From Clavulina sp. PMI_390 (taxonomy: Eukaryota > Basidiomycota > Agaricomycetes > Cantharellales > Hydnaceae): a stretch of DNA of 36,604 bases. Each line of letters begins with the position of its first letter. Positions within the stretch are counted from its first letter, which is position 1. Shown here piece after piece: positions 10,612-21,116 of this stretch. The stretch is from positions 1-36,604 of the forward strand of contig WIDE01000146.1 of the NCBI GenBank assembly GCA_015039315.1, in the 5' to 3' direction. Both the position numbers and the translations under genes were made by a program. The notes beneath the pieces are model-generated. The model saw only the letters and a list, made by a program, of their open reading frames with translations. It ran no database searches and had not been told where the DNA came from.

Positions 10612-12292
10612 GAAAACACGCGCGGCGTAAAAATAAGCTTATTTTTCTTTTCAAATACCTTGGAAATTCGTTGTCTTGGTGCCTCGTGCCTTGAACAGTA
10701 TTATAATCATTATAGTATTATTGAGGCGTCGGCTCTCAGAGATGTGGTGGTATTTGGACACATGCTCGGGCATCCCCGCCGTGCGTGCGTGCGCCGGTGC
10801 CACATGTTACTACAAATGAACGCGGGCGGGACACAGCGAGAGGTGAGCGCGGAATCCGGGGCCCCACGCACACGAGGGAGGGGCGATCCTCATGGCGCCA
10901 GCCCGGGGGGCGAGGCGCATGTAAGGAGACCGGAATTCTATGTGTTATTCGTAGAGCCAAGACGGCATTATATAGTGATAAGCAACAGCAGCGTGCAGCG
11001 TAGACATCATCCCCTTGTGGAATGCACGCATGACTTGTGTGCACTTGCTCATCTTGTATACTGATCCGTGAACGCCCGATTGATAAAGTGATGTATGACA
11101 TCAGGGGGGATAAAAGTAAAGGTGGGCTTGACAGGTGTGGCATTAGTAATAATAATACAAAGGTTGTGATTGCCTATCCAGGAAAAAGCGGTGGGATTCG
11201 CACAAAGGGTGAACGTTTCAGTTCTCGAGCTTTTAGTGAAATACCGAAGCGATGCGAAGCAGAGGAATATATGATGTTCGGGAATTACTCGCTCGGGGGT
11301 GGTTAACGAGAGGGGTGTATGTGGGTCATGGGACAATTTGTGACCAGTGCACCGGTTTTTGATTGATGAAGGACATGGGGCTGGTTCGGAAATATTTGCT
11401 GTTTTGATTTTCTCGGTGCTATGGCAGGAGAACAGTTGGTTTTCCAACGTTTGATCAGGAGGATACGAGTAACGAGTAACCAGATTCATCTATAGAGGGG
11501 GTTTGATGCTACCTATCCCCGCCTCAAAGGGGGAAGCATCTCGAAACAGGTGTGGGGGTATGAATAGAGATGCAGACCGCTTGGACCCCAGTCGCTCCTT
11601 GTAACGCCGCCACAAGGCAAATTTGGACGAAAGAGAGGGGCCCCGCACAGGGATCAGCTGGACACTCCTTCCTTTGGTTGGAGCGCGGAGCAAGTTGACG
11701 CAGATATGACGACGAGCATGATAAGTATTAGCAGTATCCACCTCCCCTCCATTTTTGAGGGGATTTCTTCGCCAAGCGCCACAGCAACCCGTTATAGCCG
11801 GGTCTGGTGACGGAAATGTGGACAAACATGCAATAAGAACAAAGATGGCGAGCGCGACATGGAAAACCAAAAGGAATGCGAAAAGGAAAAGGAAATTGTG
11901 AAAGGGAGGGGGGGGGCTAATCACAGAGGGCCAAATTTGTTGTAAAGGGGTGAGCCAATCCGCTCTTGGAAAAAGGACGAGGGCGGGTCGGCCAGCCGGG
12001 CCGGCATAGATCCAAGCACCGACGCGCGTGACCGCTTTCCTTTTCTGGTAAACGAGAGTCTGTCGAGCGAGTGCTTGAATCGAACCTCCACCCTCCCTTC
12101 CACTCGCTGGCAGGCGCCTGCGCCGGCAACAGCAACAGTTCTTCTCCACGCCACCGACACCGACGTTGTGTGCAGCATCGTCTATCTTCTTCTACTTCAC
12201 CAACTTTTGTGTGTGCCTGGTTTCTATTCGCCTCGCAAAGCAAGCGTCGCACATCTCGCTCGCTCTAGGAAAAGCGAGCACCCCCGCATCCC

Positions 12293-15200
12293 ATGCGATT
12301 CAGCGATTCAGTCCTCGCGATTGACGTCGAAGCTGTCGCCAGACTTCAGGGCGACGACGCGCTCAGTGGCCTTTGGAACGGTCCGTGGCTCTTCGTTTGT
12401 TCCAGTCGTCGTCGTAGCCGTCAGCTGACAAGTGATCCTCGTTTTTGTTTTGTGGCTGCCCCCATGGGTGGCGAACTATTTTTTTCTCTCTTCTATATGC
12501 ATGCATGCAGTCTTCACAAAGTGCAAACACTCGCTACATGATGGACCGCGTCTGGAGAATATCACCTGGCGCCTGTGGCATAAGGAACTGGCAGACCAGG
12601 CGCTACCCCGGATCGCCTCGGCTACTGACCTCGACGGGCAATGCCTCAGCAGTGATCTTGAGCATGATATCATCCCTGCCACACCGTCTTCTATGACCAT
12701 GATAAGTGACAGCCTAAGTGAGAGTGATCATGCAACCCTCGCAACCCCCTCGCCGCTCTCCCCAGATCCGTCGTCGAGCTATCTCGCCCCCACTCCATCC
12801 ACCGCATTCCCTGCCGTCTCCCCCGTCCTCCGTTCGTCCTCCCAACCATCCGCAAATCTGGCATCCTCCTCAACCGTCCCCTATACAAGCCTTGGTGGCG
12901 GCCACGACGGCCATCTGATTTTCGATTCTCATCATCGGACCTCTTCTGCGCCAAATGGTTTATCCGCCGACGCGGCCGCTGCCTCGACTGTACCAGCTAC
13001 AGCCGCCACAACAGCCTTATCAATAGCCCCCTCTATGAGACATCAATCTTTCAGCGGCCATACTCCTGCTCCTGCGCGCTCAACTCATGATGCGACGAGC
13101 CGACCCCGCGGTCGGAGGGCCAACTCGCATGTCGGGCGTATCATCAGCGAAATGTTGTTGCCTGAAAAATTCAACCCGAATAGGACCTTCGAGACCTCCA
13201 CACCTGTCAGTTTTTCCCTCCTCTCTTCTTGGCCCCCGGAAGTCGTTCCGCTGATGCGATTGACCATGTTGATACATCAATACAGAACTCGAATGGCCGT
13301 GCGGTTATGGTGCTTGGAGCACCCTTACCGCTCTATCGCAATCTTGACCTAGCTCATCGACCTGCATCTGCCCCATCGAATGGCAGCGATATGCGTTCAA
13401 CAGCAGGGATTTTTATCCCTGCAGGGCATGCTCAGCAGCAGGTAGGGACTGATCGCGGCCCTCTCTTACGTCTGGACAGCACGACGAGCACCCAAGCGAG
13501 CAGTGAGCGACATCCCTCCGCATCATCTGTCTCCGGCATGTACCTATTGCCGTCCTCAATATCTTCGGCCGCCTCCTCAGCATCTACCTCCTCGTTGATG
13601 TCCTCGCTTTCATCTGCGCCTCCATCTACACCCCCTTCGGGTTCGGAGGATCTGCTATCCGAGCAAGCAGCAGGAGGCATGAGGAATACGAACGCGCATG
13701 TGCTCGATCGTCACATGAACGGGGGCTTCGTCATTCCGCCATCCGGTGCTCCCTCTCATGGTCTGCCTCATACCCATACCCATGCTCGTGCTAATGCCAC
13801 CCAGGCTCATCAGGGTCCAGAAGCCCGGGCGGGAGATCCGGATGCTGGTTCGGGATCGGCAACTCCACGCGCCCCTGTGTCGCCCACGGGTTCGCGCACA
13901 CGGTCACCTGCAACAAGCATTAGCATCGGCGCGGGTGGGAATGGCGCTGGCTTCGGTATTGGTGGGAGTAATGCAACATGGAGCACGACTACGACGCCCA
14001 GGCCATCTGTCCCTAATGCGTGGGAGTCACCTCTAGCGACGTTCGTTGCCTCTTCGTCTGATTCTGCTTCTGCTTCTACTTCTACTGGGCCCGTCGTGCC
14101 CGAAGTTGTGGCTGGTTCATCGTCTCACTCGCATTCACCATCACATTCGCAATCACAATCATCGCATTCACATTCGCAATCATCACATTTGCATCCTCAG
14201 CAATCGCACTCGCACTCGCATTCACACTCGAACGGAAATAATAATAATACTCATTTGTATCCCGCTATCAACAACATGACTTCGACTCCCGCTCCCACTC
14301 ACGCATTGCGCTCTGCACCTTCTTCTCGACCATCAAGTCGACCGTCCTCTCCTCCCCGTTCCTCCACAAATCCCACCGCCAACCCAAACGCCGCCCTAAC
14401 GGTGAGGGTCATCAATCCCACACCCCGTCCAACCCCGCCTTCTTCGCGACCTCTTTCACCGTCTGATGGAAATGCGTCTTCTTCTTCCTCTGGCTTGTCG
14501 TCATCATCCAGTGGGGAGAAGCCGTTCCAGTATCTCACACTACCTAATCCAAATAGGAATCGGTCGAGACAGAACAGCACCGCTTCTCGCACTGCTGCTC
14601 CTACCATCAATGGTAGTGAGGGCGGAAATAGTGGAGGCGGAGCTGCACCTGGAGGCTTGGTGCGGACAGCGACCAGTTCGCAGCTGCATCGGCCAAGAGG
14701 GGCAAGTATTGGAGGGGTAGTAATGGCTCCACGGAGGAGAGTTCTACCAACGCTGGTTCCTTTTGCGCTACCACTCAACGATAGCTCTTCCAATACTGCG
14801 TCGATGTCGTCCGCGGCTGCTCCTGAAACCCCCTCAGCACCTGAAGGTGAAGGGGAAATTCCCATCCCTGCCGCATATACGCTGTCGACATCTCCGACCA
14901 TCCCCGGGCCCTCTCTCGCGCGCGACGTCGTCTCTTCCCCACCTACCCCGAGCGGGCGAGGTGTTGGAGCAGGCGATCGCAGACGGTTTATGGGCTATCG
15001 TCAAGAGAGGCCTGTGCCTACCTTGCTGGCGACGCCATTCGGGGTGCCAGTCGTGGATGAGAGGGAGTGGGAAGCGAACGAGAGTGGGAATGGAGGTGCC
15101 CGATCGAGAGCTGGGACGATGGCTAACGGTGTGGGTGGACGGAACAGAGCTGGGTCAAGGGCGTTCAGAGCAGCGTCAGACCCACCTGCGCGCTCTGCAG

Positions 15201-18200
15201 AATTACAAGCATTGGCACCTATCACGGGGCCAGCCGCAAACGTTATTCCTGCTCCCCCGACAACTACCTCGTCTGCTTCGACTTCCACGACTGCAACGCC
15301 TGCTACAGCTCGCCCTGTTCCTACTCCATCGCATTCCCGCCGTACCTCGGTTTCCCAGCCATATCCGCCTAGTAATGATGGCCAGCAACCGCCAGCCCAG
15401 GATTCCGAGCTCGTTGCTCGTGCCGCGCGCAAGATCTTCTTCATTCAGCGGTCGCCCCCTGGCGGCTACGCAGGGCCCAATGGTGTGAATGGTGCAGGCT
15501 CTAACCGCGGACTGGCAGGCAGCATTGGAATGGATGGTGATGGCAGCAGCGCGTCAAGTGGTACAGGGACCCTGAGCGCGTCCCTGATGGGTGGAGTTTC
15601 ATCTATTGGCGGTGTTTCCCCAACTCCCCCACCCCCACCTGCGCACATTCCTGCAGAGCACGGCCAGGGTGCTAATGGTATTATAACAAATGGCATCAAT
15701 GCTATGGCGCCTCCCACACCTGGAAATGCAAGGTCAAGAACCGTTGCCCCTGTGGCAATGACAGGGCTCCCGCCTTCTCGTACCCAGACTCCCGCTCCTG
15801 CCCAGATCCCAGCTGTCGTTCCCTTACGGGGGCCCAGTGCGGAACTTCGTTCTTCCACTCGTGGTGAGCCTATTTTTTTCTTACTTCTGTCATGGTATGT
15901 TGTGTTGGAATTTTCATTGACCTTACCAATGCCTTTTGTAGCCTCCGGCGATTTGCCCAATGCAGCCGAGAGAAACGCACCCTCTTCTGCATTACCGCCA
16001 GCGCATCAACACCAACAGGCTGTCACGAGCGCTCCAATTGTTGATGGTGCTTCCACGTCATCGCCAGCGCACGAGGCAAATCGTGCTCACCCGACGCATT
16101 CTTCCGCGACGCCGAGGCAGAAGAAGTCCGCAGCGAGTGGTACATCGACAGTAGCCGATATTAGTGCGCCATCGCCTGCGGTACCTGTCGCTAGTTCTTC
16201 GGGTGCCGGAGCTGTCTCTCGTTCTGCTCCACGTGAGCGAGTCGGTCCGTCGGTCTCGTTTGGTGCGGTTGAAGTCGTTCCGCCACCCAAGGCTATCGTG
16301 GAGGAACCTCCTGCTTCTGCGTCCGAGGCTGTTGCGCCTGAGGATGAAGAAATAACAGAGGAGGAGGATGAGGAGGAAGAAGACACCCAACCGGCTCGGA
16401 TGCGTTCCTCAGCGTCCATGGCGCACCTCCCTCAGAAACGGTCGACGGCATTGACCAAGAGCCACTCGCATACAACCCTCCATCGCAAGGGCCAGCGAGG
16501 CCACGCACTTACGAGTCTAGCACGGATCGTCAACCAAAAGGAGAAGAGCGGAAGTGGAAGCGAGAAGCGCAAGAAGCCGACGAGGCAGACCTCTACAGGC
16601 TCATCAAGCTCTCAACTGGCCAAGCTTGCTGCCGCAGAAGGCAATGCAGCTGGTGTGAACGGGTCTTCCTCGTCAAAACGGAAGGCTTCTGGGTCGAGCC
16701 AGCCGCTAGCGAGACAGGATTCGACTGCTTCGGTTGCTACGTCGGTCAGCAATGGCACACAATCAAAGTCTCCTGCCGGCTCTGGATCGGTTCCTCATCG
16801 GTCCTTTGTTGCATCCCCGCTCTCCACGGTGGTCGTTCCGCTTCCCCCAGTTGTCGAACCAGTTCAGGCTCCTCAACATCCTGCGGAAACCTCGGCAGCA
16901 GCAGCAGCTCGCAATCCCAACCCTACTGCAGCTCTCGAGTCATCTCGCTCTCCGCCTAAAGCTCATGCTGCCGTAAAGTCGAAACGTCCTGGTATGCCTG
17001 GCCGCTCGCACACTTCGGCTGCCATTCTTCGTTCGACTCATCAGGAGGCTGCTCATCATCATGGAGCAGTGGCATCTGCGGCAATGAAAGCTCAGCAGTC
17101 AAAATCGCCATCGAAACGTTCACTCAAAGCGGGGGTGACCGTTGCTGCAGCTGCAGCAGCTGCCGCCGCTAGTGGTCCTGCTCCTGCAAAGAAGAAGCCG
17201 GTACTCGATATGCATTCATCGGACTTTGAAACCACTGATGAAGACTCGGAAGCTTGGTCGTCGGATGACGAGGAAGACGAGCCACCACAGCCTCGCGCCG
17301 CCGGGATGCAGCAACAACGTCAGGCCCATCTACAGCAGCCCTACGGCGGTGGCGGAAGAGCCAATGGTAAGGGCAAGGGTCGTGCTGCTGATCATAAGGA
17401 AGCAGACCTCGCGCAAGCTGCTGCGGAAGCCGCTCGACAGCGCGAGATGTTCCGCAAGGTCCCAAGTCGCTCATATTCGAGCTTGGGACTACAGCGACAA
17501 TCAGGCTTGCTCACCCCACTTCTTAAGCCGGACCCTCGCCTTGTCCCATACTTGCCGCCAAATATTCCTGGCATGCTCTCTAATCCGCCCCTTGCAGAGA
17601 ATGGTGCCCAGCTGGGGAGGACCCACAACTCGACGCATAACCTGGGACGACGCCCTGCTCCTCTGGGTCCCCTGGCTGCCCTGAAGCCTATGACTAGTAA
17701 GGCTTCCTTGCTCTCATTCTTAATGTTACCGGACACTAATTCTCTTCTTTTATCAGGTCGAGCTCCTGCTCCCACTACTACTGCAACAACAGTTCTCTCT
17801 GCTAGCCCCTCAACAGCATCCATCCTCAAGCCCAGCAAGAGCGCCGCAGAAGTCCGCATAGCGCCTGTGAGCGTCACTTCCCAGGTCGCTGTCAATCCAA
17901 GCGGCCGCCCAGGGTACCGACTCAAAGGTCGCCCAGATGGCGCCGACGTTGAGTCTGAGTCTGAAGAGGAGAATCCTGCCAACGTGGACGGCATGTCCAA
18001 ATCGCTTGCTCAGCGCAAACTTGAGCAGCTTGCTGGGTTACGCAGTTCTTCACGACGCTCGCCGTCCCAGGCTCAGCAACAGCAGCAGCAGGCTCAGCCA
18101 CAACAGCAACAGCAACCGCCGCCATCTACTCACTCGCGGCGAAGCGACCCCTCGGATGAACAGATGTCGAGACAACCATACCCGTCCCCACAAGCATCAT

Positions 18201-18592
18201 ATATTACTCAGCAGGTGCAGCAACACGACGAGTTCAGGTCAGAACTCATGCGAACTCCGTCTCTCCCACTCGACCTCCCGCATCCATACAACCTTCCGGC
18301 GCCCTCGATGCCACAATCCCCTCGCACGACGCGCCGGCAGATGATGCAGAACGAGATGAGCGAATCTCTCCGACGGAATTTGTTGTGGGAGCGCCATCTC
18401 AGTCGAAAAATGCTTGGAGGTGGGATCACTCGCATCACGCCCATCGAACCTGTACAACAACAAAATGGCCAGGGAGCCTCTGGGTCTGGTGCCCAACAGC
18501 AACAGCAAACTAGTGGCCGACAGAGAAGCTCTGGAGCTCTCTCTCGCACAAAGAGCTGGGCTGCTGATGACTACCACGCGACGGGATGGTAG
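12293..18592 (+). CDS. AreA-type GATA-like domain / DUF3295 (Mks1-like) regulator, 1983 aa
   Basis: Five exons: 12293-12380, 12511-13205, 13286-15863, 15942-17696, 17757-18592. Joining exon 1 to exon 2 restores the family motif running L-W-N-V-F-T-K-C-K-H, then R-L-E-N-I-T-W-R-L-W-H-K-E (residues about 28-55). This is the N-terminal GATA-like domain known from AreA (PF08550, formerly DUF1752). DUF3295/Mks1-type blocks follow: A-R-K-I-F-F-I-Q (about 975-982), the T-K-S-H-S-H-T-T-L-H-R-K-G-Q-R-G-H-A-L block (about 1285-1320), an acidic T-D-E-D-S-E-A-W-S-S-D-D patch (about 1550), R-S-Y-S-S-L-G (about 1628), and S-E-S-L-R-R-N-L-L-W-E-R near the C-terminus (about 1905-1916). The rest is Ser/Pro/Ala/Gln-rich, with a His-Ser repeat (about 540-580) and polyQ, and is probably disordered. 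Yeast Mks1 represses the retrograde/nitrogen response through Rtg2 and 14-3-3 proteins; a nutrient-signalling role here is inference. Introns 3 (78 bp) and 4 (60 bp) are stop-free multiples of three. An in-frame TAG at 12266 lies upstream of the start ATG. Confidence 0.9.
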
Positions 18593-19193
18593 TTCTTTTG
18601 TCTTTTTCTTCTCTATGCTTCTCGGTCTCTTTCTATTCCTCATGCTACCTATTTTGTCCCCCATCACCGCGTCTTGATGTTGTAACACTTATTCTTCTGC
18701 GTGATCTTGCATTCGGGTGCATTTTGGCCCTCATCGTATCATATTTCGCATACGGTTTACCCTTCACTCTATGAACTTCACTCCCGCGAGCCATTCGTCA
18801 TTTGTCTCATCCTACTCTTGTCTCGCTCTCCGTGCACTAATACCTCCTCGCATTTTGCCTCGCTCAGTCTATTAACTTACCCCATTGCACGACCACTTGT
18901 GTTTTTAAAAAACCTCCATTTTTCTCTCTCGCTTTCTGCTTCACTTTTGTCATTGTTCAGTTTTCTCTTCGTTACGACAACCATATCTCAATTCCACACA
19001 CTCCACACTTCTCTCTATCATCTCATTCTGGATTCCCTCATCGCCATGCCTCGTCCTGTTAATCCAGGACATTCATTCAGCGAATTTCCTTTGCTGCCGT
19101 TCTAAATCATACTAGTTCATTGGTATCGATATATTGTTAACGAATATCATTCACGAGGGCCCTGCCCCTGCACGAGTCACCATGTTGTGAATC
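18593..19193. other. Convergent 3' spacer, pyrimidine-rich
   Basis: This lies between the stop of the large regulator and the stop of the minus-strand unknown gene. The plus strand is strongly T/C-rich with many TCTC tracts (about 18590-19020), which produces an open frame at 18701-19105 with biased composition and no motif. I read it as 3' untranslated or spacer sequence. Confidence 0.5.
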
Positions 19194-20185
19194 CTACAAT
19201 AGTGAGTGGTCATTTGCCGAACTCAACAGCATCTGTGTGGGAGAAACAAGATGAGCAAGGCAAAATGGATCGTCAGTCGAACACAGCGAAAGAGGTACTA
19301 TACCTGAAGCAATGACTGGGAAAGGAGAAATAATGAGTGCTCAGAACAACGAGACGATGAAAACAACTGAGGGACGAACGTACATCCTAATTCAAGACTC
19401 AGTGGTAGGATTGCTCGATAGGCCGACTCCCAAGCTAGAAAACGAGCAAAATTAGCCAAGCAGCGACATCAGTTTTTCGTCCTAGCTCCTTACAATTTTG
19501 TATTGTCGTTGCCAGCTCTGTCGTGGCGTCAATGAATACATGCTGTCTTGGGCGAAGAGCCGTCGTCCTTCCAGCAACAGATTGGAAATATGGTGCACTT
19601 CCGGTCGACTTGACTTGCCGTGCCCGCACGGTAATCCAGCCAGAGGGGCAGTCTGGGTACTTTACCCTTCCGTCTTCCAATGGGTCGAGCACAGGGTCGG
19701 CTACACCATTAATTACCTTGGATAAGCAGCATAGGAGCGGGCGGTCTGGAGTAACTCCAGGATAGACCGCCTGAGTAGCACTTAGGGCAAAGTCGTCATT
19801 GATAGGAGGCCCGTTGGTGTCAAAGTGTAGCGACTGGAAACGGGACTCTGGGATGGACTCGAGCTGTGCGATCGCGGTCATAAATGTGCCCACATCGAGC
19901 TGAGGGCCGACGCGAGACGATAGGACCCGCCCGATGGAGAGGTCTGTCAGGTCGAACGCCTCCTTCGACTCCATCGCCAGCCCATTCTCGAATATCCGGT
20001 AATAAACTATGTTTCACACGAGGATTCAGCGAAGTCACGGTGCGGCTTAGATCAAAGTTTGACAGACAATAAGGGATGGGAGCGAGCTTTGGAGAGGAAT
20101 TGTCTCTCGATGTCGAATCTGGGTGAATCATGCCGCTGTACGAGCTTGGAGTCGAGGACGAGCGCTTATAGACGCGTTCAGTCAT
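19194..20185 (-). CDS. Unknown protein, four exons (267 aa)
   Basis: Inferred minus-strand exons: 20185-20068, 20006-19494, 19434-19384, 19315-19194. Introns are 61, 59 and 68 bp. The 59-bp one (19435-19493) has a GTAAGG donor, a GCTAAT branch-like site and a TTTCTAG acceptor, and its acceptor TAG is what ends an unspliced reading at 19435. All junctions are phase 1 and the total is an exact multiple of three. The central exon is even in composition, with stretches such as F-D-L-T-D-L-S-I-G-R-V-L and V-Y-P-G-V-T-P-D-R-P-L-L. I recognise no domain, signal peptide or clear membrane helix. The start at 20185 (M-T-E-R-V-Y-K-R) is one choice; the frame stays open upstream to about 20380, so an earlier start is possible. 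The gene converges on the large regulator. Confidence 0.5.
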
Positions 20186-21116
20186 AGGGCAGGGGCCTCG
20201 TAAGTACCCCACATCACAACTACCGCCATATATGCGGAATGAAGCTGCGCTAATATAGCAGCACGAGGACGTGGCGTGGGTGATGTAGCTGCCTCGAGGC
20301 TCCAGTGCCGCGCTCACAGCACAAGACCTGAGAGAGAAAAGTTTCGCGTTTCGGGAATGCCGATAAGCTTGGATTTCCATATCTAACGGCTATTACGAAG
20401 AGCGATCCCATCAAGAAAAAATCCCCGGGCGACTCGACTTGGCATAGAGTGGCCCTGAAACTAGAACCATAATGACGAGCTATTGAATTGAATAGAGATT
20501 TTTGGCAGACTTGATATCACATTTGAATGTCCTTGCTATGAGAGACCCGTCAATGGGGATGAATCAAAAGTAAGCGGGTTCATCGAAAACAGAGTTGACC
20601 GCCATCACAACGGGAGTCAAGAAGATCAAGCTGAAAGAGGTCAGCCGCTACTCAACATCAGCGGCCATTCTGGCCTCGAACTTGGTCACACTACATCCTA
20701 TTGGTTATAGAGAAACCTTGGCGGATTGTGCCGTTCTAGAGCGGAATGGACCAAACATTCCCAACTCAGGTCTCAGGTCTCCAACCACAAGACCAAACGG
20801 CTTTAGTTTATGGGGTTGCATAGCCCCGACAAGTTTCCGATCGGTACCGAACCTTGGACGCCATATTTCTGGGCTGTGACCAGTCAAAACGTGCACATGG
20901 CCCAGCGCCCAAGCCATCGGGAGAACCATCCCCATTTTGATGCAGGAGCGGACCGCAACCGCCCAAAGTCAACAGACCCTGATCTACAAAAGCATGACAT
21001 GAAACCATTCGCGGTGCATCTTGGACAGCATGTGGACTACGTGCGAGATATATTTATTGGGGAAGACGAGCACTACCAATGCTCCTTTCCAACGCTCACT
21101 CTCATGAATTCGGCCT
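20186..21116. other. Spacer between unknown gene and first DUF6534-like gene
   Basis: No supported gene. The minus-strand frame of the neighbouring gene stays open to about 20380 and may include its 5' leader. Open frames at 20595-20879 and 20810-21226 on the plus strand have no motif, and the latter overlaps the true first exon of the membrane protein gene in another frame. Confidence 0.45.

Larger units (their letters stand above)
6573..12292. other. Long spacer without supported genes
   Basis: About 5.7 kb with no gene I can defend. Open frames at 6801-7247 (+), 7498-7840 (-) and 8144-8500 (-) have some coding-like stretches. For example, minus-strand 7646-7840 encodes a leucine/isoleucine-patterned segment with K-I-L-P-E-K-S-Y-K-N-T. 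None joins into a convincing spliced gene or shows a known motif, so they may be eroded exons. The frame at 11490-12149 (-) lies opposite the promoter/5' leader of the 12293 gene. About 11855-11917 is purine-rich on the plus strand and ends in nine G. Local features (an alternating purine-pyrimidine tract and a hairpin) are listed separately. Confidence 0.5.

Noticed and set aside
11490..12149. 219-codon minus-strand frame upstream of the large regulator
   Set aside because: It lies opposite the promoter and 5' leader, has biased Arg/Cys/Pro composition and no motif, and no splice structure supports it.
14299..14901. 200-codon minus-strand frame inside the regulator gene
   Set aside because: Shadow of a highly biased Ser/Pro/Ala coding exon on the plus strand.
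18701..19105. 134-codon plus-strand frame after the regulator gene
   Set aside because: Composition is pyrimidine-driven (Ser/Leu/Phe) in a T/C-rich spacer, with no motif.
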